Below, one piece after another: positions 55,077-64,000 of a stretch of 64,000 nt of DNA. The position numbers were made by a program, and so were the translations under genes. The DNA lies in contig NC_053497.1 of NCBI RefSeq assembly GCF_905171775.1, forward strand, positions 100,432,157-100,496,156, given 5' to 3'. A model generated the notes under the pieces. It did no database searches, was not told the DNA's origin, and saw only the letters and a program-made list of their open reading frames with translations. Source of the DNA: Rana temporaria. Lineage: Eukaryota; Chordata; Amphibia; Anura; Ranidae. Position 1 is the stretch's first letter; each line of letters begins with the position of its first letter.

Positions 55077-55279
55077 ATATAAATGAAAAAAGACCGAATA
55101 TTTTGATTAAACAAAAACGTGTTTTATTTTCTGCTATAAAACATATCCAATGAAAATGTTTTACAAAATCAAATTTATTAAAAGATGTTTACTTAAGATT
55201 TTGCATAAACATACAAAAAAAAAAGTATTATTACAAGATTATCAAAAGATTATATATAACATCCATATATACTCTACCC

Positions 55280-55605
55280 CAGGGGTCTCCAAACTGCGGC
55301 CCGAGGGCCGAATGTGGCCCTTTGCTTGCTTTTATACGGCCCTTGGGACACTTCTCCTCCCACTGATTCAAGACGCCATTCTGCCATCGTACACCAACAA
55401 TAGAGCACTATTTCTCCCACTGACACTAATAATAGGACACTGTTCCTCCTTATGATACCAACGACGGGGCACTTTCCCTCTAACATAAAATACCAAAGTT
55501 GTGATGTTTACACCTACTGATGCCAGAAAAAAACTGGCCATGATCTGGCCCTCCTGAAGTCTGACAGTAAACCGGCCCTTTGTTTAGAAATTTTGGAGAC
55601 CCCTG
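55280..55605. mobile_element. hAT MITE, target duplication CTCTACC(C/G)
   Basis: CAGGGGTCTCCAAACTGCGG at the left and AAATTTTGGAGACCCCTG at the right. The octamers CTCTACCC (55272-55279) and CTCTACCG (55606-55613) differ at one base. Internal GGCCCGAGGGCCGAATGTGG matches the element at 31330-31646. Confidence 0.88.
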
Positions 55606-55613
55606 CTCTACCG

Positions 55614-56760
55614 AAAGGTAACACAAAAAGTACAGGTCCTAGAGACTAAACACGGCCCTATATGAGATTGTACAGGGTATCCATGGATGGTTACAATCAG
55701 AACACACTTGCACCCGTACACACTCGCATACCTAATTTCTTCTGCAAGTAGAATGCCTATAACGACACACGTGAACATCTAAAATGATGGTGAAAATGCA
55801 CACCTAAAGTTTTAAAGGACACGTTCACCTTTTTTTTTTTTTTTTACTTTTTCTTTTACTTCTAAATTTCAGCCCCCCTATATACCAATCATGTACTTTT
55901 TTTTTTTTCCCCATAAAATCTACAGGCCCTTGCTGTACTGTCCTCCATCCAGGTTTCCAAACATATCTATTGCTTCTGTCTTGCTTCCTTACAGACTGTA
56001 GGTCATGACACATGAAGGAGTTGACCTCATTAGCAAACACCCTGCCTCATCTACCAACCCACATAGAAGGGAGTGGACAGAAACGCTCCCCATTCATATC
56101 TGTGCATTTCCTTGCATTTCAGAAATGCGCTGCACCAAAAATCACACTAGAAAAGTGAGTTTTTCTGTCCCCTCCCTTCTACGTACTTGTATAAAGATGG
56201 CCATACACTATGCAATCTGATTTCTAAATATGGACAACCTATTTAAACTTTTCAAATAAGCTATGAGTGTAGCATCAAATGAATACTGCAGGCCACTTTA
56301 CTGTCACTTTAGGCTCAGTTATATTTTAACTCTCCATATGGTTCCACTTTCTATAGCTACACTTTTTTTTTTTTTTTATATTAAGTGGATTTTCTTTTAT
56401 TACTGTGCTTGGCTGAAATCCTGGCATATTGAGCTAAAAATAGTGCTACTAATAACATAAATAGACATATTTCCGCTAAATGATGTCATTTCTGGGGCAC
56501 TTGGAGGCAAGGCATACCTCCCTAATGATTTTTATCAGAATAGAGTATGGAATTTATTCCAATAAATTTCCATGTTTGCGCTTCTGTAAGGAGGGCAGGT
56601 GAGACATTGGTGGTCTCAAAGACCTCAATGACCTTAAATCTGCTGTGATGGAAGAAAACTGGGTAAAAAGTGATCCTGGATTTGTAGTTTGCATAGGGCA
56701 GTGCACGCGACTTTAGCTCATGTGGCATGCACAGAGCACATACGTGTGAACATTAGTGTC
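55614..56760. other. intron sequence with partial MITEs
   Basis: TTTTAAAGGACACGTTCACC at 55811 is a T2-like left end. GATGGCCATACACTATGCAA at 56196 is a MITE end of the GGCCATACAC type. Right partners were not found. No exon. Confidence 0.45.
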
Positions 56761-56813
56761 GCTTTAAATATAAAATGATTGTTACTGTTCCTTTTGTGTT
56801 TGTTTCTCCACAG

Positions 56814-57027
56814 TTTGGCAACACCTGCTACTGCAACTCTGTTCTACAAGCACTTTATTTTTGTCGCCCGTTTCGGGAGAAAGTTCTGGCATACAAGGTC
56901 CAGCCACGGAAGAAGGAAAGCTTGCTTACATGTTTGGCAGACCTTTTTAACAGCATTGCTACACAAAAGAAGAAAGTGGGGGTTATACCCCCAAAGAAAT
57001 TCATCTCCAGGCTGAGGAAGGAAAATG
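56814..57027 (+). CDS. usp12: usp12 exon 3 (residues 44-114 plus one base): catalytic Cys box
   Basis: USP12 removes ubiquitin from target proteins, histones among them, and is stimulated by WDR48 (UAF1) and WDR20 in known vertebrate complexes. This exon opens the USP fold: FGNTCYCNSVLQALYFCRPF is the Cys box, and with exon 1 at 16 and exon 2 at 27 residues the nucleophile falls at Cys48, the position known for USP12. It continues REKVLAYKVQPRKKESLLTC, LADLFNSIATQKKKVGVIPP and KKFISRLRKEN. The acceptor is CTCCACAG. The donor G|GTATGC at 57028 leaves phase 1, so the next exon should begin with the rest of a Glu codon. The His box and remaining ~255 residues lie beyond the window. Confidence 0.96.
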
Positions 57028-57673
57028 GTATGCAGATAATGATACATGGGGGGCTGTCTCATGTTTTAACAAATACAAGCACTGGGCTGACCTTTCATTG
57101 GAGTTCAACCTTAATGGAATGGGTCTGCTGTACTAGGGGGGAGGCTTATGGGAAGTGTGGTGAAGTAGTAAACTCTGTACTACCACTTGTACCTATAATA
57201 AGGCTTACCTTGTAAGTACTGTAAATATCTCCTAATCTTGGAGTTTAAGATATTCAGAGTGCATGCAGCCGATGACATCATCGGCGATGCATACTACCAC
57301 ATTATGCCATTGCCTTGCAGTTTTTTTTTTTTTTTAACAACTGCTTTTAACCAGGGTTGCGGGGGGAGGTGAATGGGGCAGATAAGCCAGAGGGGTTCAG
57401 AAATAGTCAAGTTTGGAATGGAGGTGGGAGATAGAGATTTCACTTTACAAACAACCATTAGCAATCATGCTACTGTTTTTACTACTAACAAATGATACAC
57501 AATCCATGTGAAAAATGCACCAATGGATTAAAGTATATGTTCACCAATGCCAGAAGTTTGCCAAGCAAAATAAGATTCGCAAGCTTTGGTGGATGCAGAG
57601 AACTATGATTTAATTTGGACTAATTAAAAAAAAACAGTAAACACAAAATCTCAAAACGAGGCTCTGTCCTTTT
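57028..57673. other. usp12 intron 3 start, partial T2-like MITE
   Basis: The intron begins GTATGC. The segment 57190-57345 resembles 34090-34440 (ATAATAAGGCTTAC, ATATCTCCTAA, GATGACATCATCGGC) without both ends. Confidence 0.5.
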
Positions 57674-57677
57674 TTAA

Positions 57678-58033
57678 AGGGGTTGTAAAGGTTAATTTTT
57701 TATTTTCTAAATGGGTTCCTTTAAGCTTGTGCATTGTTGGTTCACTTACCTTTTCCTTTCGATTTCCCTTCTAAATGTTTTTTTTCTTTGTCTGAATTTC
57801 TCACTTCCTGTTTCTCCTCAGTAAGCTTGCTCCTATCATCTGAGCGGTGGAAAGTCATTTAGAACAGCTTACTGAACACCTTACTGAGGATGAACAGGAA
57901 GTGAGAAATTCAGACAAAGAAAACAAAGAAAAAAAAACATTTAGAGGGGAAATGGAAGGAAAAGGTAAGTGAACCAACAATGCACTAGCTTAAAGGAACC
58001 TATTTAGAAATGAAAAAAACAAACCTTTAACCT
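57678..58033. mobile_element. T2/Kolobok-like MITE, TTAA-flanked
   Basis: TTAA at 57674-57677 and 58034-58037 (another at 58027). The left arm AGGGGTTGTAAAGGTTAA, TTGGTTCACTTACCTTTTCC and CTCACTTCCTGTT recurs inverted in the right arm around a central 60-bp loop. Confidence 0.8.
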
Positions 58034-58446
58034 TTAAGTGGTTAAAGAACACGGAACAGAAATGGGAATGTCTCATATTAACTGTATGCAAACACACTAC
58101 AAATTATATTGCTGTGGGGCTCACAATGTTAAACGCAATAAATAAGAGGGATTTTAAAAACCTATAAAAGAGAGGGATCACTAATAATTAAAAAGTTAAA
58201 AGCATATAACACAATATGTAATAAGGAAGTGAAGACCGCACATATGAAAAATGAACAAGTAGGAAGTAGAAAAAATGCCCAAAACTCTTCAAATATAATA
58301 ATACTAATAAGATAATGCCTGAGCATGTAGGCCCTTTACAAAATAATTTAGAGATGGTGACTGGGGACAAAGAGAAGGCAAATTTATGAAATACCGTCTT
58401 CAGATCTGTGTTCATAAAAATTCAATGGGGGCACTCAAATCCTTAA

Positions 58447-58920
58447 AGGGTCACTAAAGGGAAAACATTTTTTTGCTGAAATGACTGTTTATTGGGTATA
58501 GAGACATAAAAGTTAACTGATTCCTTTTAAAAATGATTAAAAATTGAATATAATCTATTATATAATGTGCCTCTAGTTTCACTTTCAGTTTTAAAGGTAC
58601 ATACATGAAGTTCCAGGTGAGAGGTGAGTCGGGAAGACTCGCAGAACAAAAACAAACAAATCCAGGGCAGTGTTTTGTTTTTAAAATGAATCTGATTCTG
58701 GTTCTGAGGAGTTTTAGACACACAGTAATGACAGCTTAGACCACCGTGAGAAAGCTCTCAGTACGATGGTTATAAGGAAACAGGCAACCAGGAAGTGTGG
58801 AGATCACAGCAGAATTACAGCTACTTCAAAGCAAAAACAGACAATGAGGACATGAAACCAGTACTGCAGTAAGGTAAAGGAAGCTATTTAGCTAAAAAAT
58901 GTTTTTCCTTTAGTGACCCT
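58447..58920. mobile_element. T2/Kolobok-like MITE, TTAA-flanked
   Basis: TTAA at 58443-58446 and 58921-58924. The ends AGGGTCACTAAAGGGAAAAC and GTTTTTCCTTTAGTGACCCT are inverted. This is the clearest fit to the TTAAAGG-type ends of T2 MITEs. Confidence 0.85.
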
Positions 58921-58943
58921 TTAATTGGGATAGTAATAATGTA

Positions 58944-59170
58944 CAGTGGAACCTTGGTTTACGAATAACGCCGTTAACAAGCGTTTTGAAAGACGGGCAA
59001 CTTTTCTTTTTTTTTTTAAATCCTGACTCTGTTTGCAAGTGTTGCCTCGCAAAACTAGCATAATTCAAGCTAATGGGGCAGTACCACATTTAGCCAGAGG
59101 TGCGGGGGCGCCAGTGACACTTGGAACGGTTCGGAGCCATTTGGAAATACTCGGAATGCAGATAAGTGAA
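58944..59170. mobile_element. mariner-type MITE, left part
   Basis: CAGTGGAACCTTGGTTTACG follows TA (58942-58943). It shares GCAGTACCACATTTAGCC and neighbouring words with 32905-33295. The right end is missing. Confidence 0.65.
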
Positions 59171-59175
59171 TTAAG

Positions 59176-59739
59176 CAGATAAGTGAATTCTGTTTGAATG
59201 GCATGAACACTAATCAAATTTTTAGCCCAGGTTCTTGCATTCCAGTATGAGTAGAAAAGTATTATTGTCAGTCAGGATAGAAGTAGTGATATTTCCTCTA
59301 GATGGAATGGATGTGTGTATGGAAAAATTACATCTTGGGTGACTATTTTAGATTGTGACTATTGATACATTTGTCGTCAGTTTGCCATGGTTTGTTTTTA
59401 GTTTTACATGAACATGGTTTCAGAGAACACTGGACAATAGTTTGCTTCCTGAACAGCTTGTGGTGTATCTTATAGATAATTTGCTGCTGATCACAAAAAT
59501 AATTTGTAATATAAACATTCTGTACGATTTTATAGAAGTCTTCTGTTTATGCAATTTGCATAACCTGTTACCCATGCTACAGATATAAAAGGAATGTACA
59601 AAAATATGGAACTGTTGTTGAAGCACATCAAATACAACTGGAGTATCTGTGGAGATCTAAAAGTAGTGGTTCTGCTGCTTGGAATGCAGCTCACATATAC
59701 TAAGTATTATTGTTACATATGCGAATGGAGCAGCCGCAC
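59176..59739. other. non-coding intron sequence
   Basis: No exon or repeat ends were recognised. Confidence 0.45.
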
Positions 59740-60494
59740 AAGGGCTTGACAAACTTGCTTGGAGCCAGGAGAATCTAGGAGCTAAAAATGTTTGGAGCCA
59801 GGTTTTTTTGTTAACGACGCGCGGCTATACCGCCGACAAAGCGATGCTGCAGCAGCGCATTGCGGGCGGTTTTAACCATTTCTTGGCCACTAGCAGGGGT
59901 TAAAAGCGCCCCGCTAGCGGCCGAATTGTGCCACAAAAAATCCACCCATAGTGTCGGCGGTAAAAATAGCAGAGTTTTACTGCCGACGTTGTGGGCGGCT
60001 CAATGTGAAAGGGGTCTAAGGGTCCGACAGGTGAACCTGATCAGACAGCCAGTGTGAAAGGGGCAAAGCAGGAAGATGACTAATAATAAATTCATTTTAA
60101 TTAAAAAAAAAATAAACCGTTTTTACTTAAAAATATAAAATAAAGGCTATTAAAAAAAAAAAAAAAAAGGCTATATGAAGCTCTTTAAACCAGCCACCCC
60201 ACACTCACCATTAGGCAAAAGGCGCCAGATGACGGCTGAAAACATTTCCTTCTCTTCTCCACTTTGGGAAGGAGATTGGCGGGCAGTAAAAACAGGCAGG
60301 AAGCCCCATTAGCATTGCTGGCTTTCTTCTTGTCATACCAACGGCCACCACAAGATGGCGCCAGATCACAGAAGGAAGCATAGCCCTGCAAGCCGGGGGG
60401 GCGCACAAAGACACGGGTTACCCCAGCTGTGCCGTGCCAGGTCACTAATTCTAGTCGCAAATGCGACCTGGCGCCCGGGGTTTGTCGAACCCTG
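59740..60494. mobile_element. long relative of the 21004-21272 element
   Basis: AGGGCTTGACAAACTTG at the left and GGGTTTGTCGAACCCT at the right, with AATTCTAGTCGCAAATGCGA and CCTGGCGCCCGG near the right end exactly as in the shorter copy. About 480 bp of extra interior include ACGCGCGGCTATACCGCC. No target duplication was evident. Confidence 0.65.
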
Positions 60495-61011
60495 AATTAA
60501 ATGCATTGTCTTTAAAAGGTCATTTCGGATTTTTTTAGGATTCCCTTTGTAATATAGTCATTCTGTGTATTCCGTTTGAAGGGGTCTATTACAATCACCA
60601 AAAGTTTTTCAGGAAGCCACCTTTTGAATAAGTTTGTTGTTCAGTGTAACCTGGGGAACTCAGATGTTTGCTGTAGGATTCTATATGTGTACCTGACTTT
60701 TACAAGTAGTTGGTGAACAAATGTATGACATCAAGCATCTATTGTAAGCAGCTTTTCATTACATAATGGAATCATTGAAGTTCTTTTGATGTCCTTATGC
60801 AGTAAAAGATGGCTGCTGAACGTGTGGCCTTTCTGCTGTTGTGGAACTACAAGTCCCATTGTGCCTTTTCCTTTGGGAGTCATGCTGACATTAGCACAAG
60901 TTTATTCATTAGTTTCCGTAATGCAATTTATTTGCTTGTTTGGGGCTTAATTGGACTTGAAGACAGATGCTTACATTTAATCTGATGTGCCCTTTGTGGT
61001 GGTGGCAGCTG
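60495..61011. other. non-coding intron sequence
   Basis: No exon or element was recognised. Confidence 0.45.
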
Positions 61012-61014
61012 TAA

Positions 61015-61338
61015 GGCTCCATGCACGCTAGCATTTTTTATGCTCCTAGAAGCTAAATACTATCATCCTATGTGTCCATGCACACATTAGGCCATTAATG
61101 TTTTTTTTGAGCTTCAACATCTAGGAGATGTGTTTTGTAGCGGTTTTTCTAGCAGAAAAAAAACTCTGAACGCTCCTAACAGCTTTTGTTTTTTCCCCCC
61201 TTCATATCCTGTAACAACGCTAATTAAATGCTAATGTTACTAAAACGTAACTGTAAGCCAGCACAAAAATGGTATTATCGGCATTTTTCATCCAGCAATT
61301 TTTTTTAGCTTATAACAAATGCTAGTGTGCATGGAGCC
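61015..61338. mobile_element. Harbinger-like MITE, TAA-flanked
   Basis: GGCTCCATGCACGCTAGCAT at the left and ATGCTAGTGTGCATGGAGCC at the right, with TAA on both sides (61012-61014, 61339-61341). The arms extend about 60 bp. No ORF. Confidence 0.85.
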
Positions 61339-61344
61339 TAATAG

Positions 61345-61730
61345 TGGAAATCTGATGTTCTCTGCCCCCCCCCCCCCTCCCATACCCTGCGGCCATATTC
61401 TTTCAGGGCTGTGGAGGTTACTGTGTGACAGGCCCTCATCGAGAGTGATGCCTATGCCTGTTCCACCCACCTTCTCTGTTCATAGAAACTGCTCTTTATC
61501 TTCCATAAATGAAAAGTGCTTTATCAATAGAGGATGGGCAGATGAAAAAAGGTTCACCTCCTCCATTCATAGATCCCTTTTTGTACGTAGAAGCTATAGT
61601 ACTGCTTCTATGAATGGAGATTGTGGACATAGTTGGCACTCTTGATGAATGCCTATCACAGGTCCAGCACTGGTATTAAAGTAAGAGATCGGCCCTAAAC
61701 TAAAATCTCGCAATCTACTTGCAACCACAA
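61345..61730. other. non-coding intron sequence
   Basis: It contains a C-run at 61366-61377. A small inverted pair (CTATGAATGGAG against CTCCATTCATAG) lies around 61559-61620. No exon. Confidence 0.45.
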
Positions 61731-61734
61731 TCTA

Positions 61735-62080
61735 AGACTAACCTATCTAGCCCTGTAAAGCAAAAATTGCTATACATACCTTTTCAGAAGCAGCTCTGGT
61801 CTGGCCTCTGGCGGCAGAAGCTCTGTGCAGGAGACCACCGACAACGGCTGGGAAGTGACGTCACCCATAGAGTTACTATGGGGCTTCCATTTTCACGAGG
61901 CAGGAAAAGCAGGGGGAAAAGCAGTGACCCTTGAAGTTGGTTCATTAAATCTATTACAATTATAGCCTGGAGCACTCCACAGGGGGGCTGGAAACAACAT
62001 GCAGGCAGTTGTACTAGCCGTACCATCTATTTTAAGGTAAGTACCGCTTGAACATGCTTCCCCCACAGATTCACTTTAAG
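61735..62080. mobile_element. MITE related to 28097-28378
   Basis: AAGACTAACCTATCTAGCCC at the left, then CTCTGGCGGCAGAAGCTCTG and GTCACCCATAGAGTTACTAT, as in the copy at 28097. The right end is less clear. Confidence 0.65.
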
Positions 62081-63180
62081 TTGATTCTTCTTCTTTTTTT
62101 TCTTTTAACAAGCTGAAGTTTCTGCACTCTTTATCCACTTCAGCGCCTCTTTTCTTGACCCATTTCTTACATGACTCATTTCCCCTCCCCGTGACTTTAG
62201 TTCCAAATATCTGTTTATGCGGTAATCACTGACATTTTATGGAAATGTTTTCCACTTCCAACTGATTACCTCTAAGCACTCTAAATATCTTTTACATGTG
62301 TCCTGGGTACGCTGTTGTCGTATGGAATTTTACTTTAATGTATAAAACACGATCGGTGGTAAGCTATGTTAAAGCATTCATTTGCTGCAACAAAGAATAC
62401 CTACTGTAATGGAGTACATTGTTCTATGCTGGTCATTTTATAGATCTGACCACTGGAGATCAAAAAAAAAAAAAAAAATTATATATAATTTTTTTTTTTT
62501 TTTTTTACTAATTTAGCACCATATAGGTATTTATGAACAGCAGTTATTGTGTGAAGGCAGTAGGGCTTTGCATATTTCTTCATTAGGTCTTTTGAATGTC
62601 TATGTAGTGAGTCTCTGTGGGTCTCTTTTACATCAAGCAAAGTATGTCACATTTTAAAGCCAACACCACCTTTCTGACCATGTTTCATGATGCACCTATA
62701 TTTAGGGTGTAAGATTGAAACCTGGTCAACATGCACATCCCCTCACCCCCAAAACGCTTCCCCACCTTGCTTGTAGAATCACAGGGTTCTTCTACCGCCA
62801 ACTCCTGTGAAATTTGAATTCAGCATGGCTGTGTGTGGCTCCTTCATTCACAGAGCAAATTTGTATACCCCAAAATTGGGGTGTATTTCCTCGGTGGGAC
62901 TTTTAGATTGGGAGACTGGTTGTAAATAACGTAAAAAATGTAATTGATAAACAATTATATTGTCAAAAAATATAAAATTTTATTCAGTGTTATTGATGAA
63001 CAACACATCAAGGCCAAAGTTATAAAATGTAGTAAAAGCATCCAATATGACCAAAAGAGAGGGCAAGCAAATCCGGGCATACAGGAGTCAAAAAACGTTA
63101 AACATCAAGGTAACAATAATAATAACAAAACATAACAAACAATGTATAATAGCGTCAAAAAATTGCGTGCAGAAAAAAAC
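62081..63180. other. non-coding intron sequence
   Basis: A and T runs at 62462-62506 form a simple hairpin around TTATATATAA. No exon or element ends were recognised. Confidence 0.45.
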
Positions 63181-63189
63181 CCCTAAGAG

Positions 63190-64000
63190 AGCTGTCCTAT
63201 TGCTGTAAAGACAGATATGCCAATGTTTCGAGGCTTATATAGGGTAGAGCCTCTTCATCAGGGTGAGGGTCAAGCAAGGTTGTCGCTGTATAATCTAAAA
63301 TGAAGAAAAAAATATGAGTAGTAATGCAAAAGTAAAATACCAGAAAGCCAATCACAGAAGATATCAACGTTCCCTCATCATGGCCGTTCCCCGTGTGTAA
63401 GGCGCGATGCACAAATGGACATGCAGGAAAAGAAGCCACAAAACGTCCCTCTCTGTCAGTGATTATCTACCAGGCTGAGCGGTTTATGCACACAGCTGTG
63501 CGCTAAAAAAACTTTTAGATTAATTAATTAAATAATTAAATATTGGAGTGGTTAGGGAGTACTGACAGCTGAAGGCGGCTGGGAGAAGGGCATATAAAAC
63601 GCGAGAAAAATAGGTCATCTGCTGAAAAATATTAGAATGGACTTTTCCCATGCATTTCCCATAGTGACACATGTCAACCGGATACTGTGGATGGGAAAGA
63701 GCAAGCATGTATATAGAGAGCCCCAAACAATATAAAAATATAAATTCATTTTTGAAGATAGTATGTCTCTAATGATTAAAAGATAGGTAATTAATATATA
63801 CCTCTAATATATATTGGGGTACCAAGATAGTGAGACAGTTGGAATCAAGATGCGTAGTATGAAAAGAAGAGGGCTCTCAATGATTGCCAATTCTGTGGAC
63901 TAAGTTCAATCCCTAACAATAAAGGAGAGCACAAACGTTAAAATAAATAGAAAACAGTCCAAACAGATTGAAAAGTAAAGCCTGTTATTCTAAGTACATT
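63190..64000 (-). mobile_element. possible Penelope-like terminal region
   Basis: Non-coding sequence that includes the hammerhead-like block at 63221-63263. By analogy with 48226-48700 it may be a Penelope-type terminal repeat. It runs to the edge of the window, so the far boundary is not visible. Confidence 0.3.
63221..63263 (-). ncRNA. hammerhead-like motif, strong helix II, weak helix I
   Basis: Minus strand: CC (63263-63262), CTGATGA (63261-63255), one extra A, a 24-nt hairpin with perfect 6-bp stem GAGGCT/AGCCTC and 12-nt loop (63253-63230), GAAA (63229-63226), then CATT and GG. Both core blocks are exact. Helix I could be only 2 bp, and the cleavage triplet would be ATT. It has the same extra A after the first core block as the motif at 48354-48392. 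Confidence 0.45.

Larger units (their letters stand above)
52699..56813 (+). other. usp12: usp12 intron 2 (4.1 kb)
   Basis: Bounded by GTAAGT and TTTGTTTCTCCACAG. It contains a Tc1 fragment and two hAT elements, described separately. No other exon was seen. Confidence 0.9.

Noticed and set aside
54596..55153. Gly/Trp-rich repeated protein on both strands
   Set aside because: Translation of a 24-25-bp minisatellite inside a hAT element.
52618..57027. Assignment to USP46 instead of USP12
   Set aside because: EKEIGPEQFPVNEHYF and REKVLAYK-QPRKKES favour USP12; USP46 typically has KDIGPEQFPINEHYF and RENVLAYKAQQKKKEN. GTNAS and ISRLRKEN are shared with USP46 but also occur in amphibian USP12.
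56775..57215. 146-codon frame read as a single unspliced exon
   Set aside because: Only 56814-57027 matches USP12; sequence before the acceptor CTCCACAG and after G|GTATGC has no similarity, so it is intronic.

Overview
The window looks like vertebrate, most likely frog, nuclear DNA. Its only host gene is the 5' part of usp12, a ubiquitin-specific protease, on the + strand. Three coding exons with canonical splice sites encode the first 114 residues. Exon 1 is at 17344-17391 inside a CpG-rich promoter, exon 2 at 52618-52698, and exon 3 at 56814-57027, which carries the catalytic Cys48. The gene runs off the right edge. The protein matches USP12 better than its paralogue USP46. The amphibian assignment rests on the usp12 variant residues and on the repeat spectrum: T2/Kolobok-like MITEs with TTAA targets, several Tc1 lineages, abundant hAT and Harbinger-like MITEs, and an L1/Tx1-type LINE. 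I could not test the species.

Layout. 1-17.1 kb: apparently intergenic DNA 5' of usp12. It holds MITEs, a nested stack of transposons inside a Tc1-like element (5121-8393), two CpG-rich palindromic elements in opposite orientation (9276-9991, 10685-11411), a decayed full-length Tc1-like copy (12620-14184), and a 21-bp minisatellite array (about 15.74-16.79 kb) flanked by three copies of a unique-looking segment. 17.16-17.48 kb: usp12 promoter, exon 1 and an upstream ORF overlapping the main start. 17.4-52.6 kb: the 35-kb intron 1, built largely from transposons. It contains hAT elements with perfect 8-bp target duplications, TTAA-flanked MITEs, a perfect 124-bp-arm palindrome (29931-30185), and a full-length antisense LINE (40841-46822) with a 15-bp target duplication and two slightly broken ORFs. 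52.6-57.0 kb: exons 2 and 3 around a 4.1-kb intron 2, which holds a Tc1 fragment and two hAT elements. 57.0-64 kb: the start of intron 3, with more MITEs.

No bacterial operons, CRISPR arrays, rRNA or tRNA genes were seen. The least expected signals are three short segments with hammerhead-ribozyme-like organisation (48354-48392 minus, 63221-63263 minus, 19221-19268 plus), of the small kind known from Penelope-like retroelements. The first keeps every core block except one extra A. Other notable points are the YY1-like site at the very 5' end of the LINE, the inside-out transposon palindrome, and the repeated occurrence of minisatellites or palindromes inside hAT elements.
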